Shown in pieces: positions 17,815 to 25,231 of a stretch of 64,000 bases of DNA. A program made the position numbers and the translations under genes. The first letter of the stretch is position 1; each line of letters opens with the position of its first letter. Under the pieces are notes generated by a model. That model was given only the letters and a program-made list of their open reading frames with translations, was not told where the DNA came from and ran no database searches. The stretch covers positions 239,178-303,177 of the forward strand of contig NZ_FNIA01000001.1 in the NCBI RefSeq assembly GCF_900103505.1, given 5' to 3'. Source of the stretch: Haloarchaeobius iranensis (GTDB taxonomy: Archaea; Halobacteriota; Halobacteria; Halobacteriales; Natrialbaceae).

Positions 17815-18351
17815 ATGCCATGGCGAGCCCTCCCGTTCGTCGTGCTCCTCGTGACCGCCGGCTGTCTCGGCGGTGTCGGGTCGGAGACGACGACGGGCAC
17901 GGCCGATGAACCGGCACAGGTCACGTATCCAGAGCCACCGGCCTCGGTGTCGAACGAGTCGGCAACCGAGTTCGCGAGCGCGTACGAGCGGGCGCTGGCG
18001 ACCGAACGGGCCCGGAACGTCTCGTCGGGGGAGGTACAGGACGTCGACGTGAGCGTGACCGACGTATCGGTCCACTCGAACACCGACGAGGGTGTCCTCG
18101 TCCACGTCGAGTACATGGTCGGCGTCCGGGTCGAGGAGCGGTCGGGCGCAGTCACCGTCTCGGACACCCGCTACACCGCGAACTACTACGTCACGAACGA
18201 GACTGTCCGCCGTGCGGCGACGACCGGAATCGCCCGAACCGGGCCGAACCCCCGAACGAACGGGACGACGGTCGCGTCGAGCCGCTCGGCACTCCGACTC
18301 GACACCACGTATCACATCGGCCCACCCCTCTGCCCCCGGTTTCGCCGATAG
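17815..18351 (+). CDS. Sec-type lipoprotein, unknown function
   Basis: 178 residues. Signal MPWRALPFVVLLVTAGCLGG with lipobox TAGC at residues 14-17 indicates a secreted, lipid-anchored protein. The mature part starts with a Thr-rich linker and then an all-beta-looking domain (VSVTDVSVHSNTDEGVLVHVEYMVGVRVEE, RYTANYYVTNETVRRA). Several NxT/S sequons (NES, NVS, NET, NGT) could be N-glycosylated. No family recognised. Confidence 0.82.
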   Translation: MPWRALPFVVLLVTAGCLGGVGSETTTGTADEPAQVTYPEPPASVSNESATEFASAYERALATERARNVSSGEVQDVDVSVTDVSVHSNTDEGVLVHVEYMVGVRVEERSGAVTVSDTRYTANYYVTNETVRRAATTGIARTGPNPRTNGTTVASSRSALRLDTTYHIGPPLCPRFRR

Positions 18352-18390
18352 TTTGATAAGGAGCAGCGACGAACCATGGGCCGTATTGCC

Positions 18391-18564
18391 ATGTCAATGG
18401 GTGCCTACGACGACGACGAGCACGAGCGGCGCGAGCAGCAGGCCAGTCGGGTCGATACCGACTTCGACGACGAGCGGACCATCCATCACGGGGAGGTCGA
18501 GTACGACTCGGGAGAGTCGACAGAGGACCTGCTCGAGCAGTTCGAGCAGATAAAGTCCGATTAG
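18391..18564 (+). CDS. DUF5786-like acidic microprotein (57 aa)
   Basis: MSMGAYDDDEHERREQQASRV... EYDSGESTEDLLEQFEQIKSD: a 57-residue, very acidic protein widely seen in haloarchaea (DUF5786-like). No membrane segment or cysteines. The ATG at 18391 is chosen over 18376 because the family begins MSMGAYD. Its stop overlaps by 4 nt the end of the convergent membrane-protein gene. Confidence 0.83.
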   Translation: MSMGAYDDDEHERREQQASRVDTDFDDERTIHHGEVEYDSGESTEDLLEQFEQIKSD

Positions 18565-19340
18565 GCGTCGTTCTGCCGACGGACGCTCAGTCCCACCGAG
18601 AGCGACGTGGCCAGCGTGACTGCCACGACGTGGGCGACGACGACCGCCGAGAGCACCGGCCGGCCGAGGATGAACGGCACGAGCAGCAGCTGTGCGATGG
18701 CGAACCAGAGGTTCAGCAGGTCGGCCCTGGCGAACGCCCACGAGGTCTCGCGGTCGAACTCGTAGACGTACGACCGCCAGATGGCGACGACCCCGGCCCA
18801 CCAGCCGGTGCCGATGCGGTAGGCAACGTCCCAGAGGATGAGCAGCATCAGGTACACCGCGAGCACCGGCGGCTCCTGGCCGAACAGGCTCTCGATGAGC
18901 GGGTCCGACGAGCGTGCGGGGTCGACGACGAACAGGTGCGTGACGACCGCGATGAACGCGAGCACGCCGAGGACGACCTCGACGCTCGACCCGAACAGGA
19001 GCCGCTGGTAGCCGTCGGGCGTCGGGAGCCGCCGGATGGAGTCGCCGAGCCGGAGCATCAGCGCGCTGCCGACGGCGGCGACCGCGACGGCGGCGGTCCC
19101 CGCCGGCACCGCCGACCAGAGGTCGTAGTACCACGCCAGCAACAGCAGTGCGGCCTCGAAGCCGAGCAGCTGGATGGTGACGGCCGCACGCTCCGAGAGC
19201 TCGATGCCGGGGAGCGCGCCCACGATGCTCTCGTACACCCACGTCTCCCCGAACTCCTCCTTCGACCCGCGGGGCGACTCCGCGGGCGTGCCTGTCGTCG
19301 CCGCGTCGCCGCCTGACTGGTCGGCCGACCCGTCGCTCAT
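18561..19340 (-). CDS. Integral membrane protein, unknown function
   Basis: 259 residues: a disordered Ser/Gly-rich N-terminus of about 30 residues, then five to six predicted membrane spans (for example AAVTIQLLGFEAALLLLAWYY, VVLGVLAFIAVVTHLFVV, VLAVYLMLLILWDVAYRIG). Start at 19340 overlaps the stop of the upstream NmrA-type gene as ATGA, so the two are translationally coupled and probably act together. Family not identified. Confidence 0.85.
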   Translation of the reverse strand: MSDGSADQSGGDAATTGTPAESPRGSKEEFGETWVYESIVGALPGIELSERAAVTIQLLGFEAALLLLAWYYDLWSAVPAGTAAVAVAAVGSALMLRLGDSIRRLPTPDGYQRLLFGSSVEVVLGVLAFIAVVTHLFVVDPARSSDPLIESLFGQEPPVLAVYLMLLILWDVAYRIGTGWWAGVVAIWRSYVYEFDRETSWAFARADLLNLWFAIAQLLLVPFILGRPVLSAVVVAHVVAVTLATSLSVGLSVRRQNDA

Positions 19341-20260
19341 CTCGCCCCCTCCACGGGGATCGGTTCCGGTGCCTGGTCGTCGTCCCGCAGCGCTCGACGG
19401 ACCGCGACCTCGAACGGCGTCAGCTCGACGCCGACGAGGTCCGTGATGCTGTCGTCGGTGGCGACGACCGGGTTCCGGAGGCCGGCGATGAGCGGCCGCG
19501 CGACGCCCTTCGGCACGCTTGTCACGAGGCCGACCCAGTACGCCGACAGCTCCGGAGAGAGGACCGGGACGGGGAGGACACGGAGCCGCTGTCCGGTGAG
19601 CCGTGCCGTCGTCTCCAGCATCTCGCGGTAGCTGAGCACGTCCGGGCCGCCGATCTCGAACGTTCGGCCGGCAGTCTCCGGGACGGCCAGTACGCCGACG
19701 AGGTAGGCGACCACGTCGTCGATGGCGATCGGCTGGCACGGGGTCGACACCCACTTCGGTGTCACCATCAGGGGGAGCTGCTTGACGAGCTGGTAGACCA
19801 TCCGGAAACTGGCGCTGCCCGCACCGACGATGATCGCCGCGCGGAGCGTCGTCAGCTCGAACTCGCCCGCCTCGAGCAGGTGTTCGACCTCGCGGCGCGA
19901 GCGCAGGTGCTCGGAGAGCCGGTCACGTTCCTCGCCGAGGCCGCCGAGGTAGACGACGCGGGAGACGCCCGCCGCGTCCGCCGCGTCGACGAAGTTCCGT
20001 GCCGCGCGGCGGTCGCGGTCCTCGAAGTCGCCGCCGGACTGCATCGAGTGGACGAGGTAGTACGCCGCGTCGACGCCCTCGAACGCGGGGGGGAGCGTCT
20101 CGGGGTCGAGCAGGTCGCCGCCGACCACGGTCACGCCGTCGGGGACGTCGTACCGGTCGGGGTCACGGACGAGCGCGACCACGTCGTGGCCGGCGTCCCG
20201 CAGCGGGGGGACGAGATGGCCGCCGACGAAGCCGGTCGCACCGGTGACGAGCACGCGCAT
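19337..20260 (-). CDS. NAD(P)-binding NmrA/SDR-a5-type epimerase-like protein
   Basis: 307 residues with an N-terminal Rossmann motif VTGATGFVGGHLVPPL and an atypical SDR core (GVDAAYYLVHSMQSGGDFEDRDRRAARNFVDAADAAGVSRVVYLGGLG). This is the family that includes NDUFA9-like complex I assembly proteins and NmrA regulators; it has no obvious Tyr-x3-Lys catalytic pair, so it may bind rather than turn over nucleotide. Coupled by a 4-nt overlap to a membrane protein. Start at 20260 gives the exact beta-1 strand MRVLVTGATG. Confidence 0.9.
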   Translation of the reverse strand: MRVLVTGATGFVGGHLVPPLRDAGHDVVALVRDPDRYDVPDGVTVVGGDLLDPETLPPAFEGVDAAYYLVHSMQSGGDFEDRDRRAARNFVDAADAAGVSRVVYLGGLGEERDRLSEHLRSRREVEHLLEAGEFELTTLRAAIIVGAGSASFRMVYQLVKQLPLMVTPKWVSTPCQPIAIDDVVAYLVGVLAVPETAGRTFEIGGPDVLSYREMLETTARLTGQRLRVLPVPVLSPELSAYWVGLVTSVPKGVARPLIAGLRNPVVATDDSITDLVGVELTPFEVAVRRALRDDDQAPEPIPVEGAR

Positions 20261-20319
20261 ACCGTCACGAAAGGGTGGCTCCTGCATAAAGCGTCACCCC
20301 GACTCGTTCCCGGCGTGAA

Positions 20320-21204
20320 TCACCCGACAGCGTCCCAGCCCGGTGTCCCGGGTGCGCCGGCATCGTCCTCGACGCGCTCGACGACCGAGACGGCCGGCGC
20401 AGTCTCTCCGTCGCCGGTAGCCCAGGCGGTCCAGTACTCGACCGCACTCGTCACCCAGGACTCCGCGGACAGCACCGCCTCGCGGTACGTCTCGTAGTGT
20501 GGCTCGCTGTGCTCGGTGGTTCCGGGGGCCGAGGCGGCCGCCCAGCCGACGAACGCGGCGCGGTCCGCCGGCGTCAGCGTTCCCGCGGCCGCCCGGCTCG
20601 CGATGCCAGTCAGCTCGTCCGGCTCCGGGTGGACGAACACCTTCTCGCCGAGCGCCTGCGGGCCGAGCAGCAGCCCGCCGACCGACTCGGGGGGCTCGTC
20701 GTCGACCAGCCGGTCGCCGCCGAACGCGTCCTCGACCCGCTCGCACTCGGTCTGGCGCTCCAGCAGGAGGTTGTGGCCCGGGTAGTCGGCACACTCCGAC
20801 GGGTACCGGTCGTCGCCGTGGAGACGACACTGGAGCGTCCGCGGGTCGAGGAACACGCAGCTTCGGAGCCAGCAGGCCTCGTCCGTGCCGACCGGCGCGA
20901 CCGGCTTCGGCGTCTTCCGCAGGCCGACGAAGAACGCCGGCTGGCCGCCGATGGCCGCGACCCGGTGCCCGTCGACGACGACGGCGTCGTCCGCGTCCGG
21001 GGGCGCGGTCCAGAGCCGGGGGACCAGTGCGTCGCCCAGGCCGTCGTCACAGAAGCGCCGGACCTCCGCCCGGGTCAGCGGCACGAGGTTGTAGACGTCG
21101 TCGAGTGGCTCGTGCAGCCCGCGGCGCTCGTGGTCGCTCGGGCGGTCCGTGAGCGGCCGCCAGTCGACACAGCAGCCCGCACAGCCCTCGCAGTCGACCT
21201 CCAT
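20320..21204 (-). CDS. YkgJ-type cysteine-cluster protein
   Basis: 294 residues. N-terminal MEVDCEGCAGCCVDWRPL is the YkgJ/UPF0153 cysteine cluster signature, joined by CWLRSCVFLD, CRLHGDDRYPSECADYPGHN later on; together these form a predicted zinc or Fe-S site (CxxCxxCC plus CxxxxxPxxCxxYP). The C-terminal 140 residues are helical and haloarchaea-specific. Role unknown. ATG at 21204 is preferred to TTG at 21210. Confidence 0.87.
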   Translation of the reverse strand: MEVDCEGCAGCCVDWRPLTDRPSDHERRGLHEPLDDVYNLVPLTRAEVRRFCDDGLGDALVPRLWTAPPDADDAVVVDGHRVAAIGGQPAFFVGLRKTPKPVAPVGTDEACWLRSCVFLDPRTLQCRLHGDDRYPSECADYPGHNLLLERQTECERVEDAFGGDRLVDDEPPESVGGLLLGPQALGEKVFVHPEPDELTGIASRAAAGTLTPADRAAFVGWAAASAPGTTEHSEPHYETYREAVLSAESWVTSAVEYWTAWATGDGETAPAVSVVERVEDDAGAPGTPGWDAVG

Positions 21205-21298
21205 GCCCAACGGGTTCGTGCGCCAGCGGCAAATCGGTGCCCCCCGACCGTCGCACGTCTCAATAGTCCTCTATATCGCACCCAAACCTATTCCATAG

Positions 21299-21598
21299 AT
21301 GAGTGTGAAGGGCGCTCACATGGTGATGGGCAGAAACGGTGGTGTCCGGGTGGTCGCGAACCGCGAGGTGGTCGCGAGCTTCGCACTCCTGGCATCGCTG
21401 GTCGCACTCGGACGGCTCACGACACTCGGGCCGCTCGAGACACCGGGCACACTGCTGGTCGAGGGGTACCAACTGGTCGAAGCGTTCCTGACGAACGTAG
21501 TCGCCGTCTCCGCACCGACCGTCGTGCTGTTCCTGGTGTACCTCTACGTCCTCGCGGTCGGCGTCGCCTGGGTGGTCCGTAGCACGGGAAAGAGCTAA
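21299..21598 (+). CDS. Small membrane protein (99 aa)
   Basis: 99 residues, two hydrophobic spans: EVVASFALLASLVALGRLTTLG and APTVVLFLVYLYVLAVGVAWVV, with a polar loop between them. The start could also be the internal ATG at 21320. A ctctatatcg word about 30 nt upstream may be the TATA element. No family recognised. Followed 25 nt later by a small zinc-ribbon gene. Confidence 0.78.
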   Translation: MSVKGAHMVMGRNGGVRVVANREVVASFALLASLVALGRLTTLGPLETPGTLLVEGYQLVEAFLTNVVAVSAPTVVLFLVYLYVLAVGVAWVVRSTGKS

Positions 21599-21623
21599 CG
21601 CCGTCCGGCCTCCAGGGTCGAGC

Positions 21624-21833
21624 GTGAGCACGGACCCTTGCGACGGCTGTGACACCCCGGTGAAGATCCGTGGCGGTATCGGCGACTTCTGGTCGTTCTT
21701 CGGCGGCAGCGACGACGCCGAAGGGATGCTGTTGACGTTCGACAGCGACGGCTCCGAGCACCTGCTCTGCTACGACTGCATCGAGAAGCTACCGGACGAG
21801 CCAACTGCGGCCGACGTGTCGGCCCTGGAGTAA
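21624..21833 (+). CDS. Small zinc-ribbon protein (69 aa)
   Basis: GTG start; protein reads STDPCDGCDTPVKIRGGIGDFWSFFGG... LLCYDCIEKLPDEP. Two CxxC knuckles (CDGC at 6-9, CYDC near 50) form a treble-type zinc site. A widely conserved haloarchaeal microprotein of unknown function. Probably co-transcribed with the membrane protein before it. Confidence 0.82.
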   Translation: MSTDPCDGCDTPVKIRGGIGDFWSFFGGSDDAEGMLLTFDSDGSEHLLCYDCIEKLPDEPTAADVSALE

Positions 21834-22253
21834 TCAGCGCTCGTCGCGCGACTCGACGGGTCTGCCCTCCTCGGTCGGCGGGGCGACGTAGTCCACGAAC
21901 GCCTCGACCGACGGCTCCGTGACCCGCATCCGGACGTGGATGTCCCCCAGTTCGTCGGGGTTGCCGACGGCGAAGTTGACCACACCCTGGAACGCCGCCT
22001 GCTTCTTCAGGTCGAACTCGACGACGTTCCCGTCCCGGTGCTCGAAGAACTGGCCCCGTGCGGTGTCGAGGATGGCCTGCTCGTGCAGCAGTTCGGAGAA
22101 GTGGTCGACCTGGTGGGTCGTCGCGAGCAGTTCGCCCGGGTGCTCCTCGACCGAGGCCTCGGGGAAGATGTTCCGGATGGCGTCGGCGACCCGGTCGGTA
22201 ACCTCCGTGTCCGTCACCGGTGCGGTGACCTGCACCTCGACGCTGTAGATCAT
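21834..22253 (-). CDS. RNA-binding-like protein of the UPF0201 family
   Basis: 139 residues beginning MIYSVEVQVTAPVTDTEVTDRVADAIRNIFPEA, with the internal LDTARGQFFEHRDGNVVEFDLKKQAAFQGVVNFA. This is COG1325/UPF0201, an archaeal family with a ribosomal L5/RNA-binding-like fold. The start overlaps the stop of the UPF0200 kinase-like gene by 4 nt, an arrangement conserved in many archaea, which suggests a shared, still unknown function. Confidence 0.9.
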   Translation of the reverse strand: MIYSVEVQVTAPVTDTEVTDRVADAIRNIFPEASVEEHPGELLATTHQVDHFSELLHEQAILDTARGQFFEHRDGNVVEFDLKKQAAFQGVVNFAVGNPDELGDIHVRMRVTEPSVEAFVDYVAPPTEEGRPVESRDER

Positions 22254-22819
22254 CTGCGCACCTCCGAGACGGCCGCTGGCCCCTCGGCGAGCAGCGCCTC
22301 GATCTGCTCGCGGAACGCCGCCAGCGTGTCGGTGTTGTCGATGACGAGGTCGGCCCGTTCCATCGCGTCGTCCATGCCGAAGCCGCGCTCGCGCTCGTCG
22401 CGCTCGCGGAGACTCTCACCGTCCTCGTCGGTCCGGTCCCGGCCGCGCTCGGCCAGTCGTTCCTTCCGGACCTCGAAGGGTGCCTCGATGCTCACGAGGA
22501 CGAAGTCGTCACCGAACGCGGCCTCGAACGTGTCGAGTTCGACCCCGGAACGCAGGCCGTCCACGAGCACGGTGTCGTTGTCCACGAGGTGGTCGCGGAT
22601 CATGGGTAGCGACCGCTGGGCGATGGCGTCGGGGCCGTTCTCCTCGCGCAGCGCCTGTGCGATGCGGCCGTGGTGCTCGGCCGGGTCGAGCCCGCGGTCG
22701 CGACACTCCTGCCGGATGACGTCGCCCATCGTCACGACGGGGATGCCGTGCTCGCGGGCCACGTTCGCCGCCTCGCCCTTGCCGCTCCCGGGGAGGCCGA
22801 CTGTTCCGATGACGGTCAT
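22250..22819 (-). CDS. UPF0200 P-loop kinase-like protein
   Basis: 189 residues with an N-terminal Walker A GLPGSGKGEAA (residues 8-18), a nucleotide-kinase-like core (VLVDGLRSGVELDTFEAAFGDDFVLVSIEAPFEVRKERLAERGRDRTDED) and a lid-like Arg-rich segment. Related to dephospho-CoA kinase and adenylate kinases; UPF0200 members are archaeal and their substrate is not established. Start at 22819 (MTVIGTVGLPGSG). Upstream partner of the UPF0201 gene. Confidence 0.92.
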   Translation of the reverse strand: MTVIGTVGLPGSGKGEAANVAREHGIPVVTMGDVIRQECRDRGLDPAEHHGRIAQALREENGPDAIAQRSLPMIRDHLVDNDTVLVDGLRSGVELDTFEAAFGDDFVLVSIEAPFEVRKERLAERGRDRTDEDGESLRERDERERGFGMDDAMERADLVIDNTDTLAAFREQIEALLAEGPAAVSEVRR

Positions 22820-22923
22820 CGGCCGAGAGTTGTCGTGACGGCGGCTTAACCCCACCGCTCTCCCGCTGCCGACCGCTCGCGTCGCCGGCAACGCTTTTCG
22901 CCCGTCGGCGCATCCGTACACGT

Positions 22924-23298
22924 ATGGCCCGCTCCCTCCTCGTCCGTGCCGTGTGGTTCCTCCTCGTCGGCTGGTGGCTCACCTTCCTCGCCATCAACGC
23001 CGCGTGGTTCCTGAACGTCACCGTCGTCGGCCTCCCCGTCGGTATCAAGCTCATCAACCGCGTCCCGACGCTGCTGACGCTGAAGGAGCGCCGCGACCCT
23101 ATCGACGCCGACGCCGGTCGCAGCCAGCACTCGCTGCTCGTCCGGGCGGCCTACTTCCTGCTCGTCGGCTGGTGGCTCAGCTTCCTCTGGGCGAACCTCG
23201 CGTGGGCGCTCGCGGCGTCCATCGTCGGCCTGCCCGTCGCCATCGTGATGTTCAACTACCTGCCGTATCTGACCTCGCTCTACCGGTTCGACGGCTGA
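22924..23298 (+). CDS. YccF-domain membrane protein (two tandem repeats)
   Basis: 124 residues composed of two copies of the same unit: SLLVRAVWFLLVGWWLTFLAINAAWFLN..VGLPVGIKLINRVP and SLLVRAAYFLLVGWWLSFLWANLAWALA..VGLPVAIVMFNYLP. Each gives two hydrophobic segments, matching the duplicated YccF domain. A small inner-membrane protein of unknown role. Its 3' end overlaps a possible gene remnant on the other strand. Confidence 0.9.
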   Translation: MARSLLVRAVWFLLVGWWLTFLAINAAWFLNVTVVGLPVGIKLINRVPTLLTLKERRDPIDADAGRSQHSLLVRAAYFLLVGWWLSFLWANLAWALAASIVGLPVAIVMFNYLPYLTSLYRFDG

Positions 23299-23465
23299 GC
23301 GAGGACGACCAGCGAGCCCGACGCGAACCGCTCGAAGCCGAGCCCCCTCGCCAGCGCGATAGACCACGGCCACGCAGCCGGCGTCGAGCGCCCGTTCCGT
23401 CGCCGGCTGCGTGGTCGTGCCGATGTCCCCCCGCGAAAACAGTTCGACCGGTGTGTGGGCCCGTC
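23280..23465 (-). pseudogene. Possible short gene remnant, frameshifted
   Basis: On the minus strand a GC3-rich protein-like stretch (PVELFSRGDIGTTTQPATE then RALDAGCVAVVYR) switches frame near 23345 into LARGLGFERFASGSLVVLAQPSNR and stops at 23280. No intact start is visible. It lies next to the tRNA integration site and may be a leftover of an element or a decaying gene. Weak evidence. Confidence 0.25.
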
Positions 23466-23527
23466 GCACCAGCCGCGCCGGTCGAATCCCGACCGTTTTT
23501 CTACGATGGCGACATAGCCGGAATCGA

Positions 23528-23633
23528 GGGCACGTAGCTCAGCCTGGATAGAGCGTCGGACTTCTATCCGCACGCACCTCTGGTGGTGTGGGAAGACATC
23601 CGATGGTCGTGGGTTCAAATCCCATCGTGCTCG
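23528..23633 (+). tRNA. tRNA-Arg (anticodon TCT) with a 31-nt intron
   Basis: Acceptor GGGCACG pairs with CGTGCTC at the 3' end (one G-T pair), D-arm, anticodon stem TCGGA/TCCGA, loop C-T-TCT-A..A, T-arm GTGGG-TTCAAAT-CCCAT, discriminator G73 at 23633; CCA is not encoded. The anticodon loop is interrupted after A37 by an intron at 23567-23597, the canonical archaeal 37/38 position, whose ends can form a bulge-helix-bulge for the splicing endonuclease. Mature length 75 nt. A T-rich cgtttttctacg upstream (near 23500) may be its TATA region. Confidence 0.95.
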
Positions 23634-23639
23634 TCTGTC

Positions 23640-24071
23640 GTCACGAACCGGTGAGTAACGACGACGAGCAGCCGTGGGATTTGAGCCAGGGAGCGGAACG
23701 CAGTGGAGCGACCGTGGTTCAAATCCCGTCGTACTCGCTCGCTGCGCTCGCTCGCGGGACTCCCATCGTGCTCGTCTGTCCTATCGTGCTCTCCTGTGTC
23801 GACACCCGGATGCCTGCCACGCCACGGTCGTTTAATCCGAACCGGGAGACGCTAGACTGCTAGCCTCGCTATTGATGTATGTTGACACAGTACGAGGGCG
23901 TGCGTCGTCGGGGATGTTCCCGGCGGTCCGGCCGGTCGGGTACCACCGACCGGAACCGTCGGTCCCCACAGGGGGGACGGGAGCGGCGGTGCGGTGGGCC
24001 GCCGCGGGATACGATCCGGCGATGCGAAGGGGGGGTCCAGTGCCGTCGGGCTGAGTCGGCCAGTGTGCGGA
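23640..24071. other. Gene-free stretch downstream of tRNA-Arg
   Basis: Holds the tRNA end repeats and a 13-bp inverted pair gggatttgagcca / tggttcaaatccc (near 23676 and 23714; one G-T pair) that would fold back as a hairpin. From 23870 to 24071 short frames on both strands lack convincing codon bias and I call no gene there. Confidence 0.5.
23761..23780 (+). repeat. Exact 20-bp copy of the tRNA-Arg 3' end (attachment-site-like)
   Basis: tcccatcgtgctcgtctgtc occurs at 23620-23639, spanning the T-stem, acceptor and discriminator of the tRNA plus flank, and again at 23761-23780. A third, diverged copy follows (tatcgtgctctcctgt). Between them is a degenerate T-arm (tggttcaaatcccgtcgtactcg, near 23710-23735). 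Such duplicated tRNA ends are the usual footprint of integrase-mediated insertion and excision. Confidence 0.7.
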
Positions 24072-24386
24072 CTACCCGGGCGTCGTAGGCGTTCGGTCCG
24101 TCGTCCTGATTCGGACGAAGCCGTACAGGGTACAGCCCGCCGCCACGAGGAGGGCGACCGCGTGGACGGCGGGGTGGACGCCGAGGTTGGAGAGCAGTCC
24201 GAGACCGTTCTCGAACGCGACCATCGTGACGACGAACAGCGCGCTCCCGGCCTGGAAGACGGCGAGGGCGCGCCGTCGTTCCGGGGAGACGCCGCGTCGT
24301 TGGCGGACCAGCTCCGAGCGGACGAGGACCAGCACGCTCGCGACCACGAGGCCGCCGACGAGTAGCCAGTCCGTGAGTACCGACAT
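24072..24386 (-). CDS. Small three-span membrane protein (104 aa)
   Basis: MSVLTDWLLVGGLVVASVLVLVRSELV, then RALAVFQAGSALFVVTMVAFENGL and AVHAVALLVAAGCTLYGFVRI: three hydrophobic spans, with a short polar tail RTTDRTPTTPG. GC3 bias matches the neighbours. No family recognised; monocistronic. Confidence 0.75.
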   Translation of the reverse strand: MSVLTDWLLVGGLVVASVLVLVRSELVRQRRGVSPERRRALAVFQAGSALFVVTMVAFENGLGLLSNLGVHPAVHAVALLVAAGCTLYGFVRIRTTDRTPTTPG

Positions 24387-24484
24387 CGTTTCGTAGTATC
24401 GAACACCGACACAAAAACGTTGGCTCCCCGTCCACCCGTCGGTGCGATATTGGGGTTTTAGTCGACGCCAGCCGAGACTGCGGT

Positions 24485-24919
24485 ATGGAGTACTTCGAGG
24501 ACATCGCGGTCGGCGACACCGACGACTACGGCAGCTACACGGTCGACGCCGAGGAGATCATGGAGTTCGCGGGGCAGTACGACCCGCAGCCGTTCCACAC
24601 CGACGAGGAGGCCGCCGCGGAGAGCCTCTTCGGCGGGCTGGTGGCGAGCGGCTGGCACACCAGCGCCATCACGATGCGGCTACTGGTCACGGGCATCTTC
24701 CCCGAGACCTCCGCGATGGGCGCGGTCGGGGTCGACGAGCTGCGCTGGCCGAACCCGGTGCGGCCGGGCGACGAACTCCACGTCGAGACGGAGGTACTGG
24801 AGACCGAGGCGGACTACCGGCCCGGCGTCGGCCTCGTCCGGAGCCGGGTGGAGACGTTCGACGCCGAGGGCGAACTGAAACAGCACTTCGTGAGCCGAGC
24901 GTTGTACGGGCAGCGGTGA
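24485..24919 (+). CDS. MaoC-family (R)-enoyl-CoA hydratase
   Basis: 144-residue hot-dog-fold protein. The hydratase-2 motif is present as YDPQPFHTDEEAAAESLFGGLVASGWHT, with catalytic Asp33 and His38. It hydrates trans-2-enoyl-CoA to the (R)-3-hydroxyacyl-CoA, feeding beta-oxidation or polyhydroxyalkanoate synthesis; which of these applies is not shown by the neighbours. Full length for the single-domain family. Confidence 0.93.
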   Translation: MEYFEDIAVGDTDDYGSYTVDAEEIMEFAGQYDPQPFHTDEEAAAESLFGGLVASGWHTSAITMRLLVTGIFPETSAMGAVGVDELRWPNPVRPGDELHVETEVLETEADYRPGVGLVRSRVETFDAEGELKQHFVSRALYGQR

Positions 24920-25163
24920 CGCCACAGTCGACGATAGGTCGGCTCCCCGACTACTTTACGGCGACGCCACGCCGACCCGACACCCGAGGCAGCTAGTGTC
25001 CGCTCGGCGGTCGACCGGACAGGACCTGGCCGACTATCGGCGATACTGCGCCGTTGAACTTTCTACGGCCGCCGAACGGGAGCTGCTGAACCACGCCACC
25101 GATGGTATACTGCCCATACTGGCAGCCATGGACGGGTTCCTGTGGCAATAACTATCGGCTATG

Positions 25164-25231
25164 TTTATATATGCCAGCTGAGAACAACGGCAGGTGTGGG
25201 GGTGCACTGCCCCGCGCAGGAGGAGACTTAC
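25164..25231 (+). promoter_or_regulatory. Promoter and Shine-Dalgarno of the beta-propeller gene
   Basis: A strong TATA element tttatatat at 25164-25172 predicts a start of transcription near 25195. Unlike most genes here, the transcript would have a leader of roughly 35 nt with a good Shine-Dalgarno (aggagga, 25218-25224) 7 nt before the ATG at 25232. The 312-bp gap before the gene holds nothing else I can identify. Confidence 0.65.

Noticed and set aside
23872..24054. 60-codon plus-strand frame starting MMYVDTVRGRASSG
   Set aside because: No codon bias, overlapping frames of equal quality, no recognisable motif.
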